From: Antitrichia curtipendula
Taxonomy: Eukaryota > Streptophyta > Bryopsida > Hypnales > Leucodontaceae
Direction: 5' to 3'
Length of the DNA stretch: 64,000 nucleotides
Assembly: GCA_951230915.1 (NCBI GenBank)
Contig: OX579633.1
Coordinates: forward strand, 2,294,001-2,358,000
Shown: positions 23,099-34,273 of the stretch, piece by piece
Layout of the letters: each line of letters starts with the position of its first letter
Position numbering within the stretch: the first letter of the stretch is position 1
Program-made: the position numbers and the translations under genes
Notes under the pieces: model-generated
What the model was told of the DNA's origin: nothing
The model's input: only the letters and a program-made list of their open reading frames with translations
Database searches by the model: none

Positions 23099-24314
23099 CT
23101 CCCTCCATCCCAAAATGATCTCCCTATTGGACAAAATGTTCCGGATGAAAGCTAAAAATAACATTTTCAAACTTGTTTTGCGTTGTAAGTAGAATTTAGT
23201 GCATTCTCAGCATTCTAGAAATTGAGTTTTGGAATCCTTTTCAAAGTGTAGTTATGGAGTATTGAAAAGTGAATTTTTGGGGGCATTTTCAAGGAGCACC
23301 AATGGGCACTTAATTGTTGAGTGGGGGGGGCATTTTGTGGATAGTTGGTATGGGCCCAAGACTAAGGTGGGTACACCCAAAACCGCCACTTTTTGCTACT
23401 GAGCCTAGTTACTACTATTAGATTGGTCAAATTTTCATATATTCTTGTTGGCAAGTGAAAAGAGGTTCCAATGCACCAGAGAACGTGGCATTTGGACATT
23501 TTGTATGCAAAAGTTATTAAGGGTCAAAGTTTGTTTCTGAAAGTGCTCCATCCAAATAGGTCCATAACTGATTTTGGAAATGTACACATCCTATAGATGG
23601 CCTTTTAAGGTCAGGTGCCATTTTGGAGGTGCCTACCTTATGTGTGCACCTTTGTACCACTTCCCAAAGCTTCATCTCCTTCAATTGGGCAACACTCAAA
23701 GAGATGCAAAAAATAAGAACAAAACAATGTTGATTGACTTCTTCAGTCATTTCATTTGTCTTTCAATTGATGATTGGATGGATGGAGGGGGAACTATCGG
23801 TTGGAGTTGTTTTGCTAGTCCCAGATAGCTATCAATAGCCAAATTTGACCAATTGTCAATGTCACAAAGTGCAATAGTAAGATTATTTTGGAACAAAAAA
23901 TTGAGGCCAATAAGATCATTTTGGAACAAAAGGAATGTGAAAGAGTCAAAAATTCACTATTTAAAGTCATTTATACTACCACTTGTCAATTAAATTGAAA
24001 AACAAATTTGCAAAGATGGAACAAATCCTGCACAATAGTCCTGACACCAATTGCTATATAAAGAAGTACAAAGAAGCTTTTTATTTGTGCTTATACATAC
24101 TACCGCATAACCTTAGATTCACCCTTTCTTTCCCTGACATTGCACGTTTCAAAGAGAGCATGGAAAGTAAAAGAAAAATGAGTGCAATATTAATATTCTT
24201 TAATTATATGAGAGGCTAGACAAAATATATGAAAGAGTAAAAGAGCTAACTATTTTGAAGCCATCCATGCTTTTGCCTACCAACTAAATTGACAATTACT
24301 TTCCAAAGAGGGAG
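23099..24314. mobile_element. Stowaway-like element (1.2 kb) with a nested MITE
   Basis: The left end CTCCCTCCATCCCAAAATGA is the classic Stowaway terminus. The right end is AAAGAGGGAG. TA flanks both sides (23097-23098 and 24315-24316). The element is longer than usual for Stowaway because it contains another TA-flanked element at 23365-23638 and internal duplications (GATCATTTTGGAACAAAA twice near 23880 and 23911). No transposase was recognised. Confidence 0.65.
23365..23638. mobile_element. TA-flanked MITE nested in the Stowaway-like element
   Basis: The left end AGGTGGGTACACCCAAAACC and the right end (reverse complement AGGTAGGCACCTCCAAAATG) are imperfect inverted repeats. TA occurs at 23363-23364 and 23639-23640. 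The body is homologous to 36288-36562 (GCACCA(G/A)AGAA.(G/A)TGGCATTT). Confidence 0.65.
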
Positions 24315-24495
24315 TACATATCGCATAATAATTCATACACCAACTATCACACTAGTAGAACAGAGAAGGGACATCATTAACGAGTGTACTAAAGCATCTA
24401 ATTCTTAAATATACATATGGTCGCCTCAAATTAGGTTGAGCCTAGTATTCTCCCTCTTGCCCTCGATGTTGCACGTTGCAAAATATCTAAACAAA

Positions 24496-26325
24496 TCACA
24501 ATACTTGCGTTTTACATATCTTGCTGATATCCTCGTCCTTGAACTTGATGTAATCATTGCCACCGCCCTCTTCCTCATCATCCATGCCGCCAACAATATC
24601 CTCGTTAAGGCACATAGTTTCCAACAATTTGTCGAACGCCTTCAATAGATGGGCCTCACTGGGCTGGTCCTTAATCCTTAATCCTTAAAGGAAGGACGGG
24701 TGACTGTGGAAATCATTCCTTTGGTTACCATGTGAATCATTCACTTACGAAATTGCAAAAAACACTCATTGGAAGTTAAACTACTATAGAAGACCTCCCT
24801 TTTTCACAACAAAATTTTAAAGATGAATAGTTACATTTCTATCCTATTGGAAAGAGTCTTTGTCATCCATTGGATGCCCAATATCTTTGTCAATGTTTAA
24901 GGGTTCATTTCTAAAGTCCCAAGGCCTTTTTCCAACAAAAACCACTCAGAATTGCTATTTCTATAGCAAGAGAAAAAAACTTTAATTTTTTTTTTTATAT
25001 ATCTAACCTTAGGATCTTATACTACACTAGTATAAGAATACGAGGAAAAATTTCAAAAATTTTGACGGCGTAGATTGTAAGATATTTGCATTGAAAATGA
25101 AAAAACCAAGATTTTTTACACCTTGCTTGAATAGATTTTTTGGCTTTGAATCTTTTTAATTTCAAATTTTTGCTCTATTGATTTTGATTTTCTAATTTTT
25201 TATGTTGAAGTATTGAGTTGAGAATGTAGAAAAAAAAATTCAAGAAACAAATTCATTATTTTCACTCATTAAAAATTGTTAGGTAGAAGTAGATTCAAGA
25301 CTAATAATAAATAAATCATTAATAGCTCTAAGGTAGAATTAAAACACAATAATTCCAATGGTGAGATTGTTCTAGTAAACAAACTTAACCTTGCCTATAA
25401 ATTTTTTTTGAAAAAATTGTAAAAATTGCATTCTAGTTTTATAAGTTATTTTTTCTAAAAGATGCTTAGATTGCCCCCAAAACAAAATTGTCCATAATTT
25501 TCTCATTAGTAGTCCACATAGAATGAATCAAAGCTTCAAATCATCAAATGTAGACAACAATATAATCTTTGAGAAAAATATTTAAACTAAAAATATTCAA
25601 TTTTTTGTGATTTTTTTAGGCTGCCTTTCAAGTTGCTTTTGGAAATTTTGGTGGCATGATTTTTGCTCCCAAGCATTGACTGTAATAAAAAAATTATATT
25701 CCTAGAAAGCTAATTTGATTTTTTGTCTTCCAAAAAAGTTTCAAAAAATTAGTTCAAAAACTAACATCATACAAGCCTATCTTAAATTTCAAGAGTCCCC
25801 CACAAGGACTTTGGAATCCTTGGAATTAAAGGACAGGCTCGTGACCATAGAAATCATCCATTTGAGTATTGTATGAATCATTGGTTTAAAAAAAATTCAA
25901 AAGAAGTCATTGGAAGTCAAACTACTATAAAAGACCTCCCCTTTTTACACATAATTTGGAAGATGATTAGTTATTTTTTAGTCCCACATAGAAAGATTCT
26001 TTGTCATTCATTGGTCAAAAAATATCTCTAGCGTTGTTTATGAGTTAAGAATCAAATCCGCCTTGTCATTTTGGTAATCGCAAAGTTCAACTAAGATGAT
26101 ATTGTCTGAAGCAATCCACACACTCTTATGCATCTTCCCATAGATGTGATACAACCGCTTAATGTTGTTGATGCGGAGGACCTCCCAACGGTTGTTCATG
26201 AGCATCCAAAGTACCTGGGCGTACTCTTGGCCATCTTCCTTCAAAACAAGCTCCCGCTTCTCGTCCTCTACCTCGTTCTTTCCCCTCTTTTGGTTCTCGC
26301 CTCCCTTTCCTTTGTTCTTTAGCGT
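24496..26325 (-). pseudogene. EIF1A: eIF1A copy, start codon lost, split by a TTAA-flanked insertion
   Basis: eIF1A is a translation initiation factor that promotes ribosome scanning. The N-terminal part (26325 to about 26049) reads [16 protein letters not shown], then [37 protein letters not shown] and [19 protein letters not shown], i.e. the basic tail and OB-fold. The C-terminal part (24670 to about 24511) gives PSEAHLLKAF, then LNEDIVGG and the acidic tail NDYIKFKDEDISKI. The start codon position reads ACG, and the natural stop is replaced, with the next stop at 24496-24498. The 1,370-bp insert at 24675-26044 is flanked by TTAA. Collapsing the two TTAA copies gives an unbroken frame (LILKDQPSEAHLL). 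Lack of introns would suit a retrocopy. Many core substitutions (e.g. [11 protein letters not shown]) show relaxed constraint. Confidence 0.88.
24675..26044. mobile_element. TTAA-flanked composite insertion in eIF1A, copy G
   Basis: TTAA at 24671-24674 and 26045-26048 brackets the insert. Inside are two direct repeats of about 215 bp (24682-24896 and 25830-26044; shared CATTGGAAGT(T/C)AAACTACTAT and GAAGACCTCCC / AAAGACCTCCC blocks). They flank about 925 bp homologous to the block starting at 14433. TTAA also sits at both internal junctions (24897-24900 and 25826-25829), so this may be three consecutive TTAA elements or one element with LTR-like repeats. A further end of the 215-bp repeat occurs at 27648 (CCCTAAAGGACGAGCTCGTG). 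Confidence 0.75.
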
Positions 26326-26511
26326 GTTTGCAAAATTACTTCAAAAATGATCGCTCCATGAAATGGAATAGAAATATAGCTTCCTTTGAACACACAACAA
26401 TAGCCGGATACGGATAGTCAAAGAGCTCATTACAAAATATCTAAACCGTTGCCCCATAGTAATGCACATCTAGAGTTTAGAAATTCACTATTAGCAATGG
26501 CGTGCGTAAAA

Positions 26512-27546
26512 CACTAGAAGAAAATGAATGATTTTGCAACTACAAAGAGCAACAAGTTTTGAGTTGCATCATACATTTGCGATTGGTGATAATCTAGAGA
26601 GCCCTAGTTGCTACGGACAAGTTTTCTAGTCGTATTGTAGTTGCAAGGCAAAATGGTATTGTTTCTCATTCGGCAATTGACTTGGAACTTCATCAATGTG
26701 CTTTATGACATGGTTGCTTATGTGTAATTTGCAAATTACGACTTGTCTATGATTGGTTTGCGACTCATCTATGACTTGTTTGAAACTCATTTGTGACTTC
26801 ATTGTGACTCATTTGTGATTTGTTTACGACTTATTTGCAACTTGTTTGTGATTTGTGGAATTTGTAGATTTCAAATTCTACAAAATGTAGAAAATCTATA
26901 AATGTAGAAATCTACAAAATATAGAAGTCTACAAACTATAGAAATCTTAAAATTCTATTAAAAAAAATTCGTTATAGAATGATACAACTACTTACAAGTC
27001 TTATATGTCCAACCTAATGATATCCTTGACAAGTGATATGGAACATTGTTATTACACAATCAAAAAATGATTTGAAAACAACTATGAAACAACTAAGAAA
27101 CAACTACTAAATAATTACAAAACAACTAGAAAATGACTTTTATCATTTTATAGTTGCAATTGTTTCCTAATTATTTCCTAGTCGAAGACTAATCAAAGAC
27201 TAGTTGTTTTCAAGTCAAATTATAGTCGTTTTCTAGTCGCAATCCATTCATTTTCAAGTCAAATTGTAGTCAAATGTAGATAATATGAGACTACAAAGAT
27301 GTCCACATTGACAACTATGATGAATATTGTATATAGAATACCTCACAGTAATTCTAAATGACAACTCTATTACCCTCCCATAATCCTACACTTCATTCTA
27401 TGACTACTTTGCAACTACAACAATATACACGTCAAAGTTGGTGCAAATAGAGATGGATTATATAGTTACAGTGCAGTTGTATAGGACACTTAGTCACAAA
27501 GTAGTTGTCGAATACCGGTTGCGATAGACACGTTTTTCTTCTAGTG
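26512..27546. mobile_element. Non-autonomous CACTA (En/Spm-like) element, 1,035 bp
   Basis: The left end CACTAGAAGAAAATG and the right end (reverse complement CACTAGAAGAAAAACG) are typical CACTA termini. Subterminal regions are packed with short repeats: GACTCATTTGTGA-like words at 26745-26850, GTAGAAATCTACAAA-like words at 26870-26945 and AACAACTA-like words at 27075-27140. In CACTA elements such repeats bind the element's regulatory protein. There is no coding capacity. A 3-bp target duplication is not clear (AAA versus GAA). Confidence 0.75.
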
Positions 27547-28801
27547 GAAGACAAGGGCTTGTTACTGAAACTCTAGAACGGTTGTGTCAATTGTTGGTAT
27601 ACGGACATTTATCTGGCTTTATAACCATGGTTTTGAAGGTAGGTTAATCCCTAAAGGACGAGCTCGTGAGTGTAGAAATCATCATTTTTAGCATTGTGTT
27701 GGAACAACCAATGAACAAAATAATATAAATAAATGAAAACCAATGTACTAAATAAATAAAAATTATATATAGCTACTTAAATGTTTTTTAAATAAGATTT
27801 TCATTGGAACTATTTAGGCCCTAGGATTAGATATTGAGGTAAGGATTTAGATCCTAACTTATAGTAGCCACTTGTTTGCAAACTACTTCAATTTTCCACC
27901 TCACCTCTTCACTGCTACCCTCTTATGATATAAGTTGCCACGAAAAAAATAGATGCAATTATTTTCATAGAGAATGGTACTTTTTTTGGCATTTACTTAC
28001 AAGAGTTACAAGAATAGTAGAAAAATCACTTGAAAAAAGTGAGAACTTATAGTCCTTGATTCTTTTTTTTCAAACTTGCATGCATGAACTCACACAAAAT
28101 CACAAGAATTCCCACAAGCGAAGCAAATTTAATACATTGCTAGCAAAGGACAAGCATCACGAAAGTTGAAATCCAAACTCTAGTGCATGTAAACCGCAAT
28201 GCCATCCAAATTGCCCATCTCAACCAAGCCATCAATGGCTAACACAAGCCAACCTCACAAAAACACTTACTAGCAACCATAAATGTACAACCAAGTATAT
28301 GAGCCATACATTGAATGTATATCCTTCAACCTATACAGAGGACTTTTAAAACAAGGAACTTTTGCCAAAATTGAGTCACTCATCTATGCATATATCTATG
28401 TGATGGATATTACAACCTTAAAGAAAGCAAAATTACAGAGGCCATGAAGCTCTAAATTGTGAATATAATTTAGCATTGTTTCAAAGCAAAATTTCTCTAG
28501 CACCTTATTTAATTTGATTTGTAGAGGAAAATGGATAGTATACATAAGGGAAGAAGAATTGTCTTGCTGCTTATAGAAAATTTCAAGACAAAGACAGAAC
28601 CAATCTATCAATCCAGAGACAATTAGCCAATTATAAATCAATCTCTTTGGATCTAACATTTATTCTTGGGCTAACAAGGTGGGAATAACAACATCAAACT
28701 TTTAGATTGTTCCTTCACATTAAGGACCTACTCATTGGTGATGCTTGGGATTTGGGCTTTGAGGTGAATGGTAAAGTCTACCTTTGTTTCTACCTTTTAT
28801 A
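27547..28801. other. AT-rich intergenic DNA with a lone TTAA-type end
   Basis: A TTAA followed by TCCCTAAAGGACGAGCTCGTG at 27644 is the start of the same repeat that is duplicated inside the eIF1A copy. No right end and no gene were recognised in the remainder. Confidence 0.45.
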
Positions 28802-29030
28802 GATTAATTATTTTCAATAGAGTCGCTTTATTCATAACATCACGAGCTATAAGGGGAAAATATAGTATTTTGCTAAGATGAAAAAAAGGGTGAATAAAGA
28901 CATAGAGAAGGCTTTTGGAGTGTTGCAAAGATGATTGGAGGTCTTGGAAACTTGTGTTGCCAATAGGACATGGACATGATGGAGTCTCGCATTATGGTTT
29001 ATAATATAATAATCCAAGACAAAAATGCCT
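28802..29030 (+). pseudogene. PIF/Harbinger transposase C-terminal remnant
   Basis: Read with frameshifts, this stretch gives NRVALFITSRAIRGKYSILL, then KKRVNKDIEKAFGVLQR, a stop, LEVLET, and finally MVYNIIIQDKNA. Plant Harbinger (DDE_Tnp_4) transposases end with a similar order: 'P.wa.F...I..P.g.k...Fa..Qe', 'RKDVErAFGVLQaR' and 'IMyaCvIlHNMIieDe'. Several frameshifts and stops show a dead copy. It was probably the source class for some 3-bp-duplication MITEs in the window, but that link is inference. Confidence 0.65.
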
Positions 29031-29994
29031 TAACTAAACTTAGAGCTAGTCTTTGATCAAGTTCTCTACCAAATTGTAGCTTCATTGAATAGCCAATGAA
29101 ATTGTCTTAGAAATTACATTGATTCAATTTCCACTTCAACTTTCATAATTGTCATGCTTTGTAACTGTGAATATTGAGTACAAGTGGTTCTTTGTACCCC
29201 TCTCTATATGTCCTTGCACACCTATTTTATCACCAAAGGAGCTAACAAAATGCACAAAGCTGGTGCTTACACTCTCAAAGTCAATTACATTGTCTACTAA
29301 ATTGTCTCTACTCTCTATTTCAACCCAATTGTAAAGAATAGAAGAATTGCTAATGGAGGCAAGATTCATCTATTGCTTAAAAATAGAAGGTCCAAGACTA
29401 AGAAAATCATGCATTGAACTTGAGCTTTCAATGGTAGCAGACAAGTGGAGTTTATGTACTATGTGAATATGTGTACAAAAGATTGGTGTTGCTATGGGTG
29501 CCATTAAATGATGCTTATACTCCCAAAATCTCCATCAAGATCATCTACTACAAAAATTATTATTAGATTAGCTCTTTGATTTATTTTTAAAAATTGAAAT
29601 GAAAAAACTCCATTCAAATTTGTAGTGCTACAAGTTTGTACTATACCTTAATAATACATGTGATTGAAAATAAATTTATAGATAATCAACTATTTACTTA
29701 TTGTGATTGGGTCCAAAAAATTGACTATATTATAGATAATTGAACTAGTAGATATACAAGACTTTTGGCAAGTTCCAAGAAACTTTAAAAACAAAAAATG
29801 AACATGAAGAACAAGAAAGTGCAATAGCTAAGCTAGAAGACAAGAAAAATCACAAAATCTAAACATTGTAGTTTTATGAACAAAAGCCACATTTTGAACA
29901 TCTACACCAACAACAAAATGTTGCCATTCATTCCCTAGTGACAAGAAATAATTTAGTCAAACATTACAATTAGGAAACTAAAAAACAAAATTAA

Positions 29995-30782
29995 CCCCTC
30001 AATGCCTGTGCAGTGCAAAAAACATTGTTTTTGTTTGCTTGATCTATTGTTGCATATTGAGATTATCTAGTAGGGAAGAAAAGTTAAAATGGAAGTTGGC
30101 CAATTTCAAGAAAGAATTAGGATGACGTGATTTCTGGAATGTGTGGTGAGCTTGAAATTGGCCAATGGTGCCCAGATTAGCTTCTAACCTATCTTTGGAC
30201 ATGGTGGTTTATTAGGATTTCTGGATTTCTATTGGCCCCAGCCGATGGATGACTGCTAGCTATGGTGCAACAAAGAATCCAATGCGGGAGGCACTCTCAT
30301 TGTATGCGCTTGCCCGAGATGGAGTTCCACGTGTCGATTTCCAACAGGCCGAGTGAACCTCCTTAGCCAGTTCTTCTTGCCTCAACTTTGCAAAGTATTG
30401 GTCATGTCAATGCCTTGCACTACATCATTCATGCTCCAATTGCACTAAAAATTTGTGGGGGCATTCTTATCTACCACATCTGCATCCCTTCAATTTTTGG
30501 CATTGTGATTTACACCCCCTTGATGGCCACCCCTCCTGAAAGTGCGCCTACCCTTCGAATTTCACCCTAGCCGAGGAACTCAATCACTTTTGATTGTTAC
30601 AATGTAAAGATTGGAACAATGAAATCATTTGGTAATGGGCTCAATCAATGTGCAAATGAATTATCTACTTCAATCAATAGTAAAGTGGACAAAAAGAAAG
30701 CACAGGTTCCACAAATCACTATTTTGTAAGGCTGATTCCTAAACTACAGACATCACACTAAAAAGGGAGGGGCTTTGAGGGG
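29995..30782. mobile_element. TTAA-flanked piggyBac/Kolobok-like element, copy L
   Basis: TTAA is present at 29991-29994 and 30783-30786. The left end CCCCTCAATGCC and the right-end reverse complement CCCCTCAAAGCC match at 11 of 12. The interior differs from copies A/B/C. It contains a GC-richer patch (about 30225-30570) with an open frame at 30388-30570 whose product I do not recognise. This may be captured host sequence. Confidence 0.7.
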
Positions 30783-30786
30783 TTAA

Positions 30787-31950
30787 AGGTCTTCACAACA
30801 ACTACAAAATTTGGCAATATTTGTCTTGATTTAGAAAAAATCTATAATAGTCGTAAAGCTTAGAAAAGACACTAGCAAAAAAGTTGAAAACTAGTTGAGT
30901 CCAACCTATACAATGCATTATGAACTTCAAGGAAAAATCCATTTGACAATCCCCTAAACTAACAACAAGGAAAATTGCTTGGTAAAATCAAAGGAGTTGC
31001 AAGAAAAACAAATCCATCAGTTGATAAACCAAATTAAAGTAGACCACATCCTAATTGTGAAGAATCAAACCTAAATTCAAAGATAGAGAGGGATAAAGCT
31101 ATTACCTTATAGATTAGGTGGAAAGAAATTGACATTCATCGGAAGAGGATTTCTCTCTATTTTTGAATATTGGATTGCCTTGAATGGATTGGAGATGGTG
31201 GAATTGAAGTAGATTTTGGTAGCACCTTTCTATGGCTCAAGGAATTTATGTTGCCTCTTATGAATCAAAAAACTTTCTCTTTAAAGTCTCGCATGCCTCT
31301 TCTTACTTTTTTTGAGTAATTGACATTTCAAATTTGTCATTTCTTTTTTATGGCAAGCTATGACTTACTTCTGTACTTGGTTGGTTATGACATTGTCTAT
31401 TGGCCAGCTAGTGAAGAATTTAGAAGGTATTGGTTATGAAATACTTTAGCTTTATGTAAATTTTAGAGTGACTTTTTATTGATAATGAATATAGATTCAC
31501 TTCCAAAATTCTCCAAAGTGTTGCCCATCTTTTGTAAATAAATCTTGTAAGACATGTAAGAGAATTGAAGCACAATTGACGCTTTTCACTAGAAAAAAGT
31601 TATTCCTTCTTTATGGTACTTGGTCAATAGAAGCCCTCATAGTATTTGACTGTCACTAAGAAAAAGATAAACCTACCTTGGGTGACCAAGTCTTTGGGCA
31701 TTAAAGAATAATGATAGAACATGGTGCCTGGAGCCCATACTAACAACAAGTTAGTATCACACATAAGCTTTAGATACTATATTTTAGCACCATTCTTTTG
31801 TATCCGAAGACCATCTTTTCAACTAGTGGTCCCATATTCCTTTCCGCATTGATGATGCTCTAGACTTTTTAAATGTCATCTATGAAACTAATGTCACTAT
31901 AATTTTGTTAATTTTTTTTGGAAATTAATACAATATAGTGATATTCAAGC
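30787..31950. other. AT-rich intergenic DNA upstream of RPL10A
   Basis: No coding region, clear inverted repeat or tandem array was recognised here. Confidence 0.4.
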
Positions 31951-31984
31951 TTGCACTCATTTTAAATAGTGTGAGACGGGAATT

Positions 31985-32277
31985 AGTGTCACACGGACAC
32001 ATGCAATAGGACACATGAGAGTAAAGATTTGTATTATCCACTTCGGTTTCTTGTCCCTACGGAAATCGGTGCTCTGGTACCGAGGCAACATGGCTTGGAC
32101 CTCATTTCCGAGTCCCTGGATGCGCCGTTTTGTGTGGTCTGGTACCGAGTCAAAATTAGGGTTTCTTGCTCCAACCTGCTTTCGCACAAAGTCCCAGCTA
32201 GGGTTCAACGTCCGTCCTCTTTCACCTTCGCAGCGTCGCGACATCATCCGTCTTGATCGTTCAATTCTGCTTCAACC
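31985..32277 (+). promoter_or_regulatory. RPL10A promoter and 5' leader with telo-box
   Basis: Composition changes sharply to GC-rich. A telo-box, TTAGGGTTT, lies at 32156-32164 and a related CTAGGGTTC near 32209. Plant ribosomal-protein promoters commonly pair telo-boxes with other growth-linked elements. A pyrimidine-rich leader follows to the ATG. The exact start of transcription is not visible. Confidence 0.6.
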
Positions 32278-33798
32278 ATGAGGTTTGTTTTGCTCTCGTA
32301 GGGCGCATCGAAAGCGCATTCTCCTGTTGAGGTCTTCGTTCCTGGTTTCCATGGATTTCTCGTCGCGCGGTTCACCCAGCCGCGGGCGGAGAGCAGCGAT
32401 GTTGCCGCTCTCCCCAAATGGGTACCCGGGTGTCTATCCGGGGGAGTGATCTCCTCTTCGATGGATTATTCTGTTGAAGAGGGGTGAGCTTCGTCTCGTC
32501 TTTGTCTTATTCAAGGTATGCCTATATTTGTCTCTATGGTGAGGTCATATTGGGTTTCTTTTGATGTACGGTTTAGGGTTTAACGGTAGTGTGATTTTGT
32601 GTTCTGCGCTGCAGTAAGCTTCAGAGCGATGTCCTCCGGGATGCCATCTCCCAGATCGTTGGGGGTGCTAAAGAGAAGAACCGCAAGTTTACGGAGACCG
32701 TGGAACTTCAGATTGGTCTTAAGAACTACGACCCCCAGAAAGACAAACGTTTCAGTGGCTCCGTGAAGTTGCCTCATATTCCTCGTCCCAAGATGAGGGT
32801 GTGTATGCTCGGTGACGCCCAGCACGTCGAGGAGGTACTTGTTTTGAATTTTGTTTTGCAGCCACTCTGTTCATATAATGTGTCGCTCCCTAATGCATTG
32901 CTGAAAGGTCGCAAGATTTCGAAACAACGGTTAACGCAACTCGACATTTTTCCTATTATAATTTTTTTGTTTTTTTAATCCCAATTTTTAGACTATTTTC
33001 ACGCATTACGCACAATTTTTTGATTATTTTCATGCATGGATAATTTGATGCTTGTTCCTAAAACCGGTTCCAGCTTTCTCTTCAGCATGTGTGCAACATA
33101 AGAAGTAATCTCGAGTATCTACATCTTGGCTAAGGTGTAGGAGGGTTGCTTTTGGCTACAGTTACTTGAACATGCCTACTTATGATCCATCTTCATTCTA
33201 TTGATGACTTCATTATTTTACATGAACAGGCGAACAAGGTCGGCATGGAATACATGGATGTCGAGAGCCTGAAGAAGATGAACAAGAATAAGAAGCTGGT
33301 GAAGAAGCTGGCTAAGAAATACCACGCTTTTTTGGCATCTGAGTCTGTTATCAAGCAGATTCCCAGGTTGCTTGGCCCTGGATTGAATAAGGCAGGAAAG
33401 TTTCCTGCTCTTGTGTCGCACCAGGAATCTCTGGAGGCTAAAATGATGGAGACTAAGGCGATGGTGAAGTTCCAGTTGAAGAAGGTTCTGTGCATGGGTG
33501 TGGCCATCGGGAATTGTGAGATGGAAGAGAAACAGATCTTCCAGAATACTCAAATGAGCGTCAACTTTCTTGTGTCTTTGCTGAAGAAGAACTGGCAAAA
33601 CGTAAGTTCTATCGACTTGTGAATTTTTCATTGATGGACATAAATTATTCAAGCTTCGTTAAGAGTTCGTGCATAATTTTATTTTGCAGGAGAATTTGTC
33701 CATGAAGATTTGTCGTCTGACCTTCCCGCTCGTTTTGTTTGCAGGTGCGTGTACTGTATCTGAAGACTACCATGGGATCTCCTGTCCGTATCTACTAG
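32278..33798 (+). CDS. RPL10A: 60S ribosomal protein L10a (uL1)
   Basis: A structural protein of the L1 stalk of the cytosolic large ribosomal subunit, which helps release deacylated tRNA. Exons are 32278-32282, 32615-32834, 33230-33601 and 33745-33798, joined by GT-AG introns with intact frame; the product is 216 residues, the standard length. The first exon encodes only ATGAG, so the first intron interrupts codon 2 (M-S-K-L-Q-S-D), a common arrangement for plant ribosomal genes. Landmarks include [84 protein letters not shown] and the C-terminal [10 protein letters not shown]. Intron 1 contains another TTTAGGGTTT (about 32572). The gene appears intact and functional. Confidence 0.97.
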
Positions 33799-34273
33799 GC
33801 ATTCATCAACTTTACGAACCAGAAACTGGAACTTCTAGATATCTCTTTTTTTAATTCCATTTACTTCACTGGAACAACTGGAATGCCAATGTTGTACAGA
33901 GTTCGTTTTGTATTTTAAAGCTTTGTTGCTCGTGGATGATGCTGCCTCTTTTACCAATTCTGCCTCCTACATATTGCACATTCATTTTTTATTGTTTGAA
34001 ATTTGTGAGGTTTCTCTATGGTCCACGATCTTATTAAGTTTAGATCACTGGATTCTCTGGTAGTTATCGCAAAGATATTAGGTTAATCCCGAATTTGCAT
34101 ATTGTTGTTGAAAATATAGGAAGTCAACCTTCAAGTGGTAGATATTCTGATGTCGCGTTCAAATTTGCTTAATTGCCAGTGCTATTTGGGTATGTCAAAG
34201 GGTTTCATCCACATCTAGATGGTGGATGTTTATAGGATATTCGAAAGGATTTACAATCTAAAAGTGCCTAAAA

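Noticed and set aside
24675..26044. Interpretation of the 215-bp direct repeats as LTRs of a retrotransposon
   Set aside because: There is no clear TG...CA boundary, primer-binding site or 5-bp duplication, and TTAA occurs at every junction. It is kept only as an alternative.
26128..26350. Plus-strand open frames of 64 and 62 codons
   Set aside because: They are antisense shadows of the eIF1A copy.
33193..33652. Minus-strand frames of 104 and 144 codons
   Set aside because: They are antisense to exon 3 of RPL10A, whose protein is unmistakable.
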